NCBI RefSeq assembly: GCF_003144535.1
Contig: NZ_PHFJ01000005.1
Location: forward strand, 126,001 to 190,000
Direction of reading: 5' to 3'
DNA: 64,000 nt
Origin: Proteus penneri
GTDB taxonomy: Bacteria; Pseudomonadota; Gammaproteobacteria; Enterobacterales; Enterobacteriaceae
Under the pieces are notes generated by a model, which saw only the letters and a list, made by a program, of their open reading frames with translations, did not search any database and was not told where the DNA came from. Position 1 is the first letter of the stretch. Every line of letters starts with the position of its first letter. The position numbers and the translations under genes are program-made. Positions 1 to 8,305 of the stretch are shown in pieces.

Positions 1-735
1 ATCAATAGTGCCAAGCATTTGGCTAACCACTTCCGTACTGACGACACCTTCGCCACTTGCAATAGCTTGGTCTGTTAAACTTAATGCATCTCGCATACTG
101 CCATCAGCAGCACGTGCAATAAGTTGACGTGCTCTTACATCATTTTCAATATGTTCTGCTAAAAGCACTTTTTCGAGTTGTGTTGCTATTTGGTCAATAT
201 CTAATGCTCGCAGATGAAATTGCAAGCAACGCGATAAAATCGTGACAGGTAATTTTTGTGGATCTGTTGTTGCTAATAAGAATTTAACGTGCTCAGGCGG
301 CTCTTCTAATGTTTTTAGTAACGCATTAAAGCTGTGACGAGAAAGCATGTGAACTTCGTCAATCAAGTAGACCTTAAAACGGCCACGAGCTGGCGCATAT
401 TGCACATTATCCAGCAGTTCACGGGTATCTTCTACCTTGGTTCGAGATGCAGCATCGATTTCAATTAAATCAACGAAACGCCCTTGTTCTATTTCAAGGC
501 AATTTGCGCATTGACCACAAGGTTTACTCGTAATACCTGTTTCACAATTAAGCCCTTTGGCAAATAATCGGGCAATAGTGGTTTTTCCGACACCTCGAGT
601 GCCAGAAAAAAGGTAGGCGTGATGAAGTCGCTGATGATCAAGACCATTAGCTAAAGCCGTCAACACATGACGTTGGCCGACAACATCGTTAAAAGTTTGT
701 GGGCGCCACTTACGGGCAAGTACCTGATAGCTCAT
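1..735 (-). CDS. dnaX: DNA polymerase III tau/gamma subunit, N-terminal part (gene runs off the window)
   Basis: Clamp-loader ATPase of the replicative polymerase; the tau and gamma forms organise the holoenzyme and load the beta clamp. The 245 visible codons start MSYQVLARKWRP, the standard family start. They show Walker A GTRGVGKT at residues 45-52, a four-cysteine zinc module (C64, C73, C76, C79) and a Walker B-type LIDEVH segment, so this is the AAA+ domain I/II region. The reading frame is open to base 1. The C-terminal part, including the programmed-frameshift site known in E. coli dnaX, lies outside the window. It follows apt on the same strand about 250 bases downstream, as in E. coli. 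Confidence 0.97.
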   Translation of the reverse strand, partial: MSYQVLARKWRPQTFNDVVGQRHVLTALANGLDHQRLHHAYLFSGTRGVGKTTIARLFAKGLNCETGITSKPCGQCANCLEIEQGRFVDLIEIDAASRTKVEDTRELLDNVQYAPARGRFKVYLIDEVHMLSRHSFNALLKTLEEPPEHVKFLLATTDPQKLPVTILSRCLQFHLRALDIDQIATQLEKVLLAEHIENDVRARQLIARAADGSMRDALSLTDQAIASGEGVVSTEVVSQMLGTID

Positions 736-853
736 TGATTCCGCTAAATTTGAACAAGATTTATCTCTATGCTAACACAGGGGCGACCTATTGAGCGAGA
801 TCTGTAAGAAACAAATGAGATATTAATGAAAGAACCAGATGAAATAAAAGATA

Positions 854-941
854 AAGTAAGAGGTAACAATTGTGCGGGCAATATACATTTATAAAAATAG
901 AAAAACTTATAAACGATATATAAGCACCCGCACTCTTACTT
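854..941. repeat. Nested inverted repeat between apt and dnaX
   Basis: Outer arms AAGTAAGAG (854-862) and CTCTTACTT (933-941) and inner arms GTGCGGG (872-878) and CCCGCAC (927-933) can pair in one long interrupted stem; the two right arms share base 933. The element sits in the 254-base gap after apt and before dnaX. No clear T-run follows on the minus strand, so it is not a standard intrinsic terminator. It could be an RNA end or processing structure, or a leader of dnaX. Confidence 0.5.
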
Positions 942-989
942 GTGTTTACGATAAGAACTTCATTAGCCCTTTTCTAAACAGTGAAGAAA

Positions 990-1541
990 TTAATGTCCTG
1001 GAAAATCAACCAGCGTAAAGCTGTGAATACCTTGTTTTTCTAAGCGTTGGATACCGCCTAAATCAGGTAAGCAGATAATGAATGCAGCTTCTGTCACAGT
1101 CCCGCCTAAACGGCGAATAAGACGAGCAGTTGCTTCAATGGTGCCACCGGTTGCCAGTAAATCATCAACCATTAATACTTTGTCTTGATCCGTAATGCTA
1201 TCTTTGTGGATCTCTAAAGTATCTGTGCCATATTCCAAATCATAAGTTTCACTGAGCGTTTCGCGAGGCAATTTACCTTTTTTACGAACAGGAACAAAAC
1301 CAACACCGAGGCGTAAAGCAACCGGAGCACCAAATAAGAAACCGCGAGCTTCGGTACCCACGACTTTAGTGATACCCTGACCTTGATAGTGTTCTACCAA
1401 TAAATCAATGGTTGTCTGATATGCAGCAGGATTATCTAATAATGTAGTGATATCACGGAATAATATCCCTTCTTTTGGATAATCAGGAATGGTTTCAATA
1501 CTGTCTTTAATAAATTGCAGTTGTTGCGCGTTAGCAGTCAT
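990..1541 (-). CDS. apt: Adenine phosphoribosyltransferase
   Basis: Purine salvage enzyme that converts adenine plus PRPP to AMP and pyrophosphate in the cytoplasm. The 183-residue product starting MTANAQQL matches the E. coli length. An in-frame ATG four codons upstream (1553) is possible, but the family start fits 1541. The PRPP-binding motif [10 protein letters not shown] is at residues 125-134, and [12 protein letters not shown] at about 64-75 is the family core. The gene lies just upstream of dnaX on the same strand and is divergent from priC with about 140 bases between starts. The ybaN gene that separates these genes in E. coli is absent. Confidence 0.97.
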   Translation of the reverse strand: MTANAQQLQFIKDSIETIPDYPKEGILFRDITTLLDNPAAYQTTIDLLVEHYQGQGITKVVGTEARGFLFGAPVALRLGVGFVPVRKKGKLPRETLSETYDLEYGTDTLEIHKDSITDQDKVLMVDDLLATGGTIEATARLIRRLGGTVTEAAFIICLPDLGGIQRLEKQGIHSFTLVDFPGH

Positions 1542-1678
1542 AATCAGTGCCATAATAAAAAACGAAACGATAGAATCTATGCAATATGCCGTTAAAATGC
1601 AACAGAAAGCCAGTTAACAACTCTTTTTTGTTGCTTAAAGTCAATTCATGTTTTTATCAAAACAGGGACAAGAACCAG

Positions 1679-2221
1679 ATGACTAAACCCGATCCTTTAA
1701 GCTTGTTTAAAAAACAGATAGACAATCTAGCCGAAACAATGGCGCCTATTGCAAACAAAAAAATTGCAGCACCTTGCTTCGACACAGCACTGTTCCACCG
1801 CCGAAGTGATTCTCTTGACGGTTATATGCAACAGATCCGCGATAATTTTACCCAGTTAATCGCTTGTGTTGAAGCACAACGAAGCCAGCAGGTTAAATTT
1901 CTGGCTACACAAATCCTACAACAAATAGAAGCATTAACTCGTGAATTATCGACACAAACACTAAGAAAGCAAGAGAACCAGCTTACTCAACGAAAAAAAA
2001 GTGTCGATTTATACCAAAAACTTGCCCAACATCAGGATTATGAACGTCGATTACAGGCCATGATCCAAGATAGAGAACTTTCATTAATGCAAGCACAGAG
2101 CTTTATGAAGCAACAAGAGTTACAAAAAGAGATTGCTGCTCTTGAAAATCGCCTTGCGCGCTGCAAAAACGCCTTGTTTTCTATCGAAAAAAACATTGAG
2201 AAACAAGAAGATAAATTTTAA
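1679..2221 (+). CDS. priC: Primosomal replication protein N'' (PriC)
   Basis: PriC helps reload the DnaB helicase at stalled forks in replication restart. The product is 180 residues, mostly helical and rich in Gln, Lys and Glu, with a basic coiled-coil-like second half (about residues 85-180), as expected for PriC. The frame is open further upstream to 1586, but the start [10 protein letters not shown] at 1679 fits the family and has an AGGGACAAG-like Shine-Dalgarno sequence upstream. It is followed 11 bases later by rsmS, the same pairing as in E. coli. PriC is poorly conserved, so part of the identification rests on synteny. Confidence 0.88.
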   Translation: MTKPDPLSLFKKQIDNLAETMAPIANKKIAAPCFDTALFHRRSDSLDGYMQQIRDNFTQLIACVEAQRSQQVKFLATQILQQIEALTRELSTQTLRKQENQLTQRKKSVDLYQKLAQHQDYERRLQAMIQDRELSLMQAQSFMKQQELQKEIAALENRLARCKNALFSIEKNIEKQEDKF

Positions 2222-2232
2222 AGGAAGTGATT

Positions 2233-2397
2233 ATGAGTTTAAACGAAGCGCCAGAGTCTGTTCAATTGGCTGTCGATCTTATCTATTTACTTGAAAGCCA
2301 CCATATTGATCCTAAAACAGCATTAGAAGCCCTCGAGATTGTGCGCCAAGATTATGAAAAAAAATTAGCGACACAATCTACTCATTCATCCCTTTAA
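2233..2397 (+). CDS. rsmS: Small DUF2496 protein RsmS (YbaM)
   Basis: A 54-residue protein starting [20 protein letters not shown], too short for many ORF callers. It matches the E. coli YbaM/RsmS family, a small protein linked in plant-pathogenic enterobacteria to secreted-enzyme regulation; its molecular role is unclear. An AAGGAAG ribosome-binding site lies just upstream. It directly follows priC and probably shares its transcript. Its TAA (2395-2397) directly abuts the converging mscK stop codon (2398-2400), leaving no space between the two genes. Confidence 0.87.
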   Translation: MSLNEAPESVQLAVDLIYLLESHHIDPKTALEALEIVRQDYEKKLATQSTHSSL

Positions 2398-5300
2398 TTA
2401 AGCGAAAGGCGTATTAGCATCAGGTGTTGAGCCATCAAGAGGACGTTTTATCTCTTGTACTTCATCACCTTGTTTATTATGCAAATAGACATCAAGTTGG
2501 TTAAACGCAATATTGATATTATTTTCATTACATAGCTTATCAATAGCGCGGTTAACTTCATCTATTGCAATACTTCTATCACCTAATGTTCTGACATAAA
2601 AACGCAATTCATGATTCAGGGTACTTGCCCCAAATTCAGTAAATAGCACCACGGGTTCTGGTTCAGTCATCACTCTGATATTATCTTTAGCGGCCTTCAT
2701 TAAGATCGCTTTGACCTTCTCGAGATCAGAGCCATATGCCACCCCCACCTGAATAATAATGCGTGTGACAGTATCAGATAATGTCCAGTTAATAAGCCGT
2801 TCGGTTACAAACGCTTTATTTGGAATAATCACTTCTTTGCGATCAAAGTCAGTCACTGTCGTTGCTCTAATTCGAATTCGGCTAACCGTACCAGAATAAG
2901 TACCAATAGTAACCGTATCACCAATTCTGACAGGTCTTTCGAACAAAATAATTAAGCCAGACACAAAGTTTGCAAAGATCTCTTGTAAACCAAACCCTAA
3001 CCCTACCGTTAAAGCCGCCGCTAACCATTGTAATTTCTCCCATGCCACACCTAATATTCCCAGAGAGACAATGGTTCCAATAGCAATAATAACGTAGGTT
3101 AAAATAGTCGTAATAGCGTAAGAAGCGCCTTGTTGCAGTTTGATACGCGATAAAATTAATACCTCTAATAAACCCGGTAAATTTCGCGTCATAAACCAAG
3201 AGATTGCCATGATAGAAACAGACAATAAGAGATCGGCAACAGTCACGGCCTTAACCACATTACCGAGTTCTGTCGGTAATGTGTAATTCCAGAGCGTTAT
3301 TCCATCTAAATAGGTAAAAACAGTAATAAAATCAGACCAAATTCCATAGAAACTAGAAGCAAAGATGATAAATAAGATCATCGTTGTCAGTCTTAATGAT
3401 TGCTGATTGATTAGATCCATATCCATTGGCGGCTCTTGAATCGGTTCAAGGCTGTTATCTTCACCTTCTTTTTTCTCTTTTAACATAGCTTGCCTACGTT
3501 CAAGCGCTCGACGATATGCAAGCCTTCTCGCCGCAACAGTTAATCCGCGCAAACTGGCGTGATAAGCAATAAACCACAACATAAGCAGATATAAGCTATC
3601 AATCCAGCGATTGGCTAAACGCAACGCCGTATAGTAATAACCAAAAATGACTAATCCCATTAAAATTAAAGGCGAAAATGTTAATAGGGTGATCACAACC
3701 GTTCTAACAACATGATTCCCCTTTTCTTGCCACATTTCGCGGCAAAACGGCAATGCACATAAACTAATGCAAAACAGTGAAATAATCGCAACCAACTGCC
3801 CAATCACATCGCCCACCAGCAATAATGGATTATTAATGCCATAAGCAGAAAGTAAAATAATCGGCAACATAGGAAAAGAAAGCCGTAATAAACGTTTACG
3901 GTTTTGTTGGACTCGCTCTACAGGAATTTTAAAATGTTTTACTGCAACACCATTGTCAGACATTAAGCGATAAGACCATTCGAACATCAGCCAAAATACC
4001 GCAAATTGCCAAGCGAAGGACCAGATAAACTCTTGTTGTACATTAAAGCTATTTATTAGCCAATATCCTATCGCTAAAACAAAACAAGACAGAGGTAAAG
4101 TTTTAAGAAAAACAATTCCCAGAGCAAGCGGTGTATGTAACTGAGAATCTTTATTGAGTTTATTTATATCCCCGTTCAGTTTTTCAAACTGAATATCAAG
4201 TTTTTTACGTTGCCAAATCAGTATTGAACCGAACAAAATTAACCCAATAAGAACAGGAAGTGATTTCTTAGCCCCGATCAGCAGATTTTCATTTGACCAA
4301 TTGAGTTTAACACCTTGAAACTCAGCAACAGCCTGCGAGGGGAATGCTGAAAACCAATTAAGATTAATAGGCTTATTGCTGCTTACCCAGAAAATTTGCT
4401 GAGCCAATGTGTTTTCGAGTGAACTGACCACACTACGCAATTGTTGTTGATCCATTTGTAGGTTAATCGAACCTGAAATTTGATTACCCAATTGGTTATT
4501 GAGCTTATCAAGTAATTCACGTCTAGCATCAACAAGTAATTCTAATGCACTACGTAACTCTTTTTGTGCATTAGGATCGGAAGCTTCAGGATGAGCAACT
4601 TGATATTCATGCATCAACTGATCAATATAAACACTGGGCTGTATTATTTGATCGCGTTGTTTGTTTATTTCAAACTGCTCTAAGCGTAAGTCCGCAATTT
4701 TATCGGGCAGGTTATTAATAAAAATACCATCCGGTAAATCAACTTGCTCTTCAAATAAGATACGAGAAAGCAATAAGCTTCCTTTGAGAACATCAATTTG
4801 TTCTTTTAAATTTCGTTCAGATTGAATAGCTCTGTCTAAACGATTTTTGACCATTAAACTATGGCGATTTAACTCATTATTATTTTGCGTTGTAACAATC
4901 AACTTATCACTAAGATGTTTATTGATTTCTGTTTGTGCTAAATAAAAAGGATTGCTATTAATTTCTTGATTTTCAAGTCCTGTACTTTGCGCTTCTTTCG
5001 CCGTTTCTTCTGAACTATCTAAACGCTTATCACTAATCTCTTCTTGAATGAGTTGAGCATGTTCTTGGGAAAGGTCGATGTAAGCAGAACTATAATCACG
5101 TTGGAGTTGTAATAGGCTTTGTAGCTGCACATTAAATTGTAAGGTGCGTTTTTGATAATTATTCTGTTGTTGAAGATAATATTGTTCTAATTGCAATAAT
5201 TGTACTGCTGAAGGTCGCATTTGTGCTTTATCTGCACTACTTTTATTCAATGATATTCTTATTTGTTGCAGTCTTTCTGAGTTGTTAAATAAAACGGATT

Positions 5301-5820
5301 GTGCTCTTTCTGGTTGTGTTTGTAACACAATAAGTTCATTGCTGTAATTGGCTAAATCGTCTTGCGCTTTTTGTAATGATTGTAAGACAGTCTCTAATTG
5401 TGATTCTAATGTTGCTAAAGGTAATGCTTCTAGTGACTTTTGATAGTCGCCTACTTCTTTATTAGCGACTTTCTGTTTTAACTGATTAAGTTGATATTGT
5501 GCATTACGCAGCTTTTCAGGTAATTGCTCTACGGTTTTATCATAGCTTGCTAATTTTTTTTCTAGCTGTTGAATATTATCAAGTAATAAAAGTGATTGTT
5601 CTAAGTCAGCAATCGTTAATTTATCTTCTGCACTTAACTCGCTACGTTTGTTTAATAAATTAAGCTGGTTTTGAATACTTTCTTGAGTGGGTAAATTACT
5701 GGGTACTGCAGCTAAAACTGAGTTAATGGAGAAACTCAAAAAAACAAACATAATAATCGTGGCGAAAATAGTCGTCATTATTCGATTATCGAACTGAGAA
5801 AAAAAAGTTTGAGTACGCAT
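2398..5820 (-). CDS. mscK: Potassium-dependent mechanosensitive channel MscK (KefA)
   Basis: Large inner-membrane channel of the MscS superfamily that opens on membrane tension and, in E. coli, needs external K+. The 1140-residue product (E. coli about 1120) has a basic start and a hydrophobic signal segment. A long Gln/Leu-rich coiled-coil periplasmic region runs to about residue 490. Several membrane helices follow, then the MscS core with GLQEIFANFVSGLIILFERP near residue 940-960 and a soluble C-terminal domain. No Shine-Dalgarno sequence is obvious at 5820, and Met-15 (5778) is an alternative start. The first bases of the gene lie against a nested inverted repeat at 5825-5912. Confidence 0.95.
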   Translation of the reverse strand: MRTQTFFSQFDNRIMTTIFATIIMFVFLSFSINSVLAAVPSNLPTQESIQNQLNLLNKRSELSAEDKLTIADLEQSLLLLDNIQQLEKKLASYDKTVEQLPEKLRNAQYQLNQLKQKVANKEVGDYQKSLEALPLATLESQLETVLQSLQKAQDDLANYSNELIVLQTQPERAQSVLFNNSERLQQIRISLNKSSADKAQMRPSAVQLLQLEQYYLQQQNNYQKRTLQFNVQLQSLLQLQRDYSSAYIDLSQEHAQLIQEEISDKRLDSSEETAKEAQSTGLENQEINSNPFYLAQTEINKHLSDKLIVTTQNNNELNRHSLMVKNRLDRAIQSERNLKEQIDVLKGSLLLSRILFEEQVDLPDGIFINNLPDKIADLRLEQFEINKQRDQIIQPSVYIDQLMHEYQVAHPEASDPNAQKELRSALELLVDARRELLDKLNNQLGNQISGSINLQMDQQQLRSVVSSLENTLAQQIFWVSSNKPINLNWFSAFPSQAVAEFQGVKLNWSNENLLIGAKKSLPVLIGLILFGSILIWQRKKLDIQFEKLNGDINKLNKDSQLHTPLALGIVFLKTLPLSCFVLAIGYWLINSFNVQQEFIWSFAWQFAVFWLMFEWSYRLMSDNGVAVKHFKIPVERVQQNRKRLLRLSFPMLPIILLSAYGINNPLLLVGDVIGQLVAIISLFCISLCALPFCREMWQEKGNHVVRTVVITLLTFSPLILMGLVIFGYYYTALRLANRWIDSLYLLMLWFIAYHASLRGLTVAARRLAYRRALERRQAMLKEKKEGEDNSLEPIQEPPMDMDLINQQSLRLTTMILFIIFASSFYGIWSDFITVFTYLDGITLWNYTLPTELGNVVKAVTVADLLLSVSIMAISWFMTRNLPGLLEVLILSRIKLQQGASYAITTILTYVIIAIGTIVSLGILGVAWEKLQWLAAALTVGLGFGLQEIFANFVSGLIILFERPVRIGDTVTIGTYSGTVSRIRIRATTVTDFDRKEVIIPNKAFVTERLINWTLSDTVTRIIIQVGVAYGSDLEKVKAILMKAAKDNIRVMTEPEPVVLFTEFGASTLNHELRFYVRTLGDRSIAIDEVNRAIDKLCNENNINIAFNQLDVYLHNKQGDEVQEIKRPLDGSTPDANTPFA

Positions 5821-5824
5821 AGTT

Positions 5825-5912
5825 AAGCAACTTGTTCAATTAATATTGAAAAACTGTTTATTATTATAATCCAATTGCTTTAAATTGGCATTGTAAACAG
5901 CACAAGTTGCTT
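5825..5912. repeat. Three-tier nested inverted repeat upstream of mscK
   Basis: The outer arms AAGCAACTTGT (5825-5835) and ACAAGTTGCTT (5902-5912) are perfect 11-base complements. Middle arms CTGTTTA (5854-5860) and TAAACAG (5894-5900) and inner arms CCAATT (5871-5876) and AATTGG (5883-5888) nest inside, giving one stem of 24 pairs with asymmetric internal loops. It fills most of the 126-base gap between ychN and mscK and ends 5 bases before the annotated mscK start. No T-run follows. It may be a leader structure or a small repeat element. Confidence 0.6.
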
Positions 5913-5946
5913 GGTCTGTTTCTCGCCCGAGAAAACGAAATGATGA

Positions 5947-6300
5947 TCAGAAAGTCAGGATTTTATCAGCATCTAGTGTCCACTGAGCTAAATCCACTAA
6001 CGTGCCTAATTCTGCACCATCAACAAGCGGTAGCTCACTGATACCACGAGTGTCTGTACAGGTTTTGCATAGTTTAACAGGCACATTTTGTGCTGTTAAA
6101 ATTTCCAGCATTTGCTGTAAGTTATAACCTTCTTTAGGTTGTTGACGCGCTAAAGCCCCAGTCACTGCGTCTGACATTAAAAAAATATTTAATTCAGTTT
6201 CTGGATGCTGTTCTTTCAATGTTATTGATAAACGCAGTGCGTTAAATAATGATTCATTGCCATAAGCCGCACCATTAGCAATAACTAATATCTTACTCAT
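5947..6300 (-). CDS. ychN: DsrE-family protein YchN
   Basis: A 117-residue cytosolic protein of the DsrE/DsrF-like family, which forms small oligomers and is related to sulfur-relay proteins. It starts MSKILVIANGAAYGNESLFN and ends QWTLDADKILTF, very close to E. coli YchN, with the conserved cysteine pair in KLCKTCTD. The start at 6300 is chosen because GAGGAAGAGG lies just upstream; the frame is open five codons further. In E. coli ychN is in a different chromosomal region. Here it lies 28 bases after acrR on the same strand, so the two probably share a transcript. The biological role is not established. Confidence 0.9.
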   Translation of the reverse strand: MSKILVIANGAAYGNESLFNALRLSITLKEQHPETELNIFLMSDAVTGALARQQPKEGYNLQQMLEILTAQNVPVKLCKTCTDTRGISELPLVDGAELGTLVDLAQWTLDADKILTF

Positions 6301-6328
6301 AAACCTCTTCCTCAAGTCTAATAATAAA

Positions 6329-6973
6329 TTAAGATGACGCTGATATTCTCATATTGGCGCTGTGCTTTATCATATCAATAAAGCTATCAACCAAATATTG
6401 ACTTTCATCTTTGATAGAGAAACTTTCTGGTGAAAATAACCAATTTTCGGCAAGACCCGTCATCATGGCTCTTAACATAATGGCAGCTCTTCTTAAATTA
6501 AGATTGGCAGGAAGCTGTTTTTTCTCAACACAACGAAATAAAGATTGTTCTATTCTAGAATAATCCGCTGCACACAATTCTCTGCGAATTTCAACAATTG
6601 GCGTCATTTCACCGACAAATTCGCATTTATGGAAATATATTTCTAAAAGTGAATTATGTTTAGGATCTTCGACAATGGATGTCAATATGTAAATAAGCAA
6701 TTCTCTTAATACAAATAGTGGATCATCTGGATATTTTGTTTGATACTCTAATTCTAAAGATTCTATTTTTAAGTCGGTGAGTTTGCACGCTTCAGTAAAT
6801 AAATCCACTTTATTTTTAAAGTGCCAATATATTGCGCCTCGGGTAACACCTGCCGCGGATGCAATATCTGAAAGTGATGTGGCAGAAACGCCTTGCACAG
6901 TAAACAACCTAAGTGCAGCATCAATAATCTGCTGTTTTGTTTCTTGTGCCTGCCGTTTAGTTTTTCGTGCCAT
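6329..6973 (-). CDS. acrR: TetR-family repressor AcrR
   Basis: Local repressor of the acrAB efflux operon. The 214-residue product begins MARKTKRQAQETKQQI and carries a TetR-type helix-turn-helix at about residues 28-60 (SLSDIASAAGVTRGAIYWHF). The ligand-binding helical domain follows. It is divergent from acrA with a 24-base operator between the genes (7002-7025), so it should repress both itself and acrAB and release DNA when drugs or dyes bind. The length matches E. coli AcrR (215). ychN follows at 28 bases and may be co-regulated. Confidence 0.96.
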   Translation of the reverse strand: MARKTKRQAQETKQQIIDAALRLFTVQGVSATSLSDIASAAGVTRGAIYWHFKNKVDLFTEACKLTDLKIESLELEYQTKYPDDPLFVLRELLIYILTSIVEDPKHNSLLEIYFHKCEFVGEMTPIVEIRRELCAADYSRIEQSLFRCVEKKQLPANLNLRRAAIMLRAMMTGLAENWLFSPESFSIKDESQYLVDSFIDMIKHSANMRISASS

Positions 6974-7001
6974 TAATCCTCGATTTTGACTGAAGTTAAT
7001 T

Positions 7002-7025
7002 TACATACATTCATGTATGTTTGTA
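7002..7025. promoter_or_regulatory. AcrR operator between acrR and acrA
   Basis: A 24-base near-palindrome reading TACATACAT at the left and ATGTATGTTTGTA at the right. It matches the E. coli AcrR operator in length, half-sites and position. It begins 28 bases before the acrR start codon and lies about 70 bases before the acrA start, so AcrR bound here would cover both promoters. Confidence 0.85.
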
Positions 7026-7097
7026 CTATACATCGCAATCAATCATCAACTTAATTATTTTTATCCCGGGAAACAACGTTTGAATAGAGGTTTTCTT

Positions 7098-8291
7098 ATG
7101 CGAAAAAACAGAGGGGTTTTGCCTCTGGCTCTGTTAGTGCTATCAGGCAGCTTGGTTCTTGCTGGATGTGACGACAAAGCTAAACAGTCTGCTGGAGGTC
7201 CACCTCCTGCACCGGCTGTCGGTGTTGTGACTTTAGGAGCAGAAGCTCTGACAATCACTACTGATTTACCAGGTCGTACATCAGCTTTCCGTATTGCTGA
7301 AGTTCGCCCTCAAGTTGGCGGCATTATTTTAAAGCGCAATTATACTGAAGGTAGCTATGTAGAAGCGGGTACATCTTTGTATCAAATCGATCCAGCTATT
7401 TTTGAAGCAACTTTAAATAGTGCGAAAGCTGAATTAGCGAAAGCGAAAGCAAATGCTGAAATAGCGCGTCTCACTGTGGAACGTTATAAGCCTCTGCTAG
7501 GTACAAACTACGTCAGTAAACAAGATTTTGATACTGCAACATCTCAATATGCACAAGCTGTAGCTGCTGTTAAAGCAGGCGAAGCCGCGGTAACAACTGC
7601 AAAGATTAATCTTGAATACACAAAAGTAACAGCACCTATTTCAGGTCGTTCAGGTAAATCTACTGTGACTGAAGGCGCACTTGTCGCTCCAGGTCAGCAA
7701 GTGGCACTGACAACTGTTCAGCAAATCGATCCGATTTACGTCAATGTGACGCAGTCGAGTGAAGATTACCTGAAACTTAAAAATGAAATTGAAAGTGGCG
7801 TTATTCGTCAAGAGCAAGGCAAACCTGTTGTTCATTTAACATTGACTAATGGGCAAGCTTACGCACAGAAAGGTCATTTAGAATTTTCTGATGTGACTGT
7901 TGATGAAACAACAGGCTCAATTACGATGCGTGCTATCGTACCTAACCCAAATGGGGAATTATTACCAGGTATGTTTGTTCGCACTAAATTAGAAAATGGT
8001 ATTCGTCAAAATGCAATTTTGATCCCACAGCAAGCTGTGATCCGTACTGCTCGTGGTGAAGCGACAACAATGGTTGTTAATAAAGACAATGTTGTTGAAG
8101 TTCGTACCATCGATGTGTCACAAGCTGTTGGTAATAAATGGCTCGTTAATAGTGGTGTTCAGGCTGGTGAACGCGTTATCGTTTCTGGATTGCAAAAAGC
8201 AAAACCCAAAATGACAGTAACGCCTCAAGAAGAGAATTTAGATGCGAAGCCATCACCTGAACAAACTGAGCCAGCTAAGAATCCTCAATAA
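7098..8291 (+). CDS. acrA: Multidrug efflux periplasmic adaptor AcrA
   Basis: Membrane-fusion lipoprotein linking the AcrB pump to the TolC outer-membrane duct. The 397-residue protein equals the E. coli length. It has a lipoprotein signal ending LVLAGC with lipidated Cys-24, split lipoyl halves, a long alpha-hairpin (about residues 100-170, Ala/Lys-rich) and a beta-barrel with a membrane-proximal domain. The longer open frame from 7017 is rejected because ATG 7098 has AGAGG seven bases upstream and matches the family start. acrB follows after 14 bases. Transcription should be repressed by AcrR at 7002-7025. Confidence 0.97.
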   Translation: MRKNRGVLPLALLVLSGSLVLAGCDDKAKQSAGGPPPAPAVGVVTLGAEALTITTDLPGRTSAFRIAEVRPQVGGIILKRNYTEGSYVEAGTSLYQIDPAIFEATLNSAKAELAKAKANAEIARLTVERYKPLLGTNYVSKQDFDTATSQYAQAVAAVKAGEAAVTTAKINLEYTKVTAPISGRSGKSTVTEGALVAPGQQVALTTVQQIDPIYVNVTQSSEDYLKLKNEIESGVIRQEQGKPVVHLTLTNGQAYAQKGHLEFSDVTVDETTGSITMRAIVPNPNGELLPGMFVRTKLENGIRQNAILIPQQAVIRTARGEATTMVVNKDNVVEVRTIDVSQAVGNKWLVNSGVQAGERVIVSGLQKAKPKMTVTPQEENLDAKPSPEQTEPAKNPQ

Positions 8292-8305
8292 GGAGTCGGT
8301 GATCC

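Noticed and set aside
1542-1553. Longer start of apt
   Set aside because: Adds four residues beyond the length and start of E. coli Apt; MTANAQQ is the conserved start.
854-5912. The two 88-base nested repeats (854-941 and 5825-5912) as members of one repeat family
   Set aside because: Equal length is coincidental; arms and cores have no sequence in common and no target duplication flanks either.
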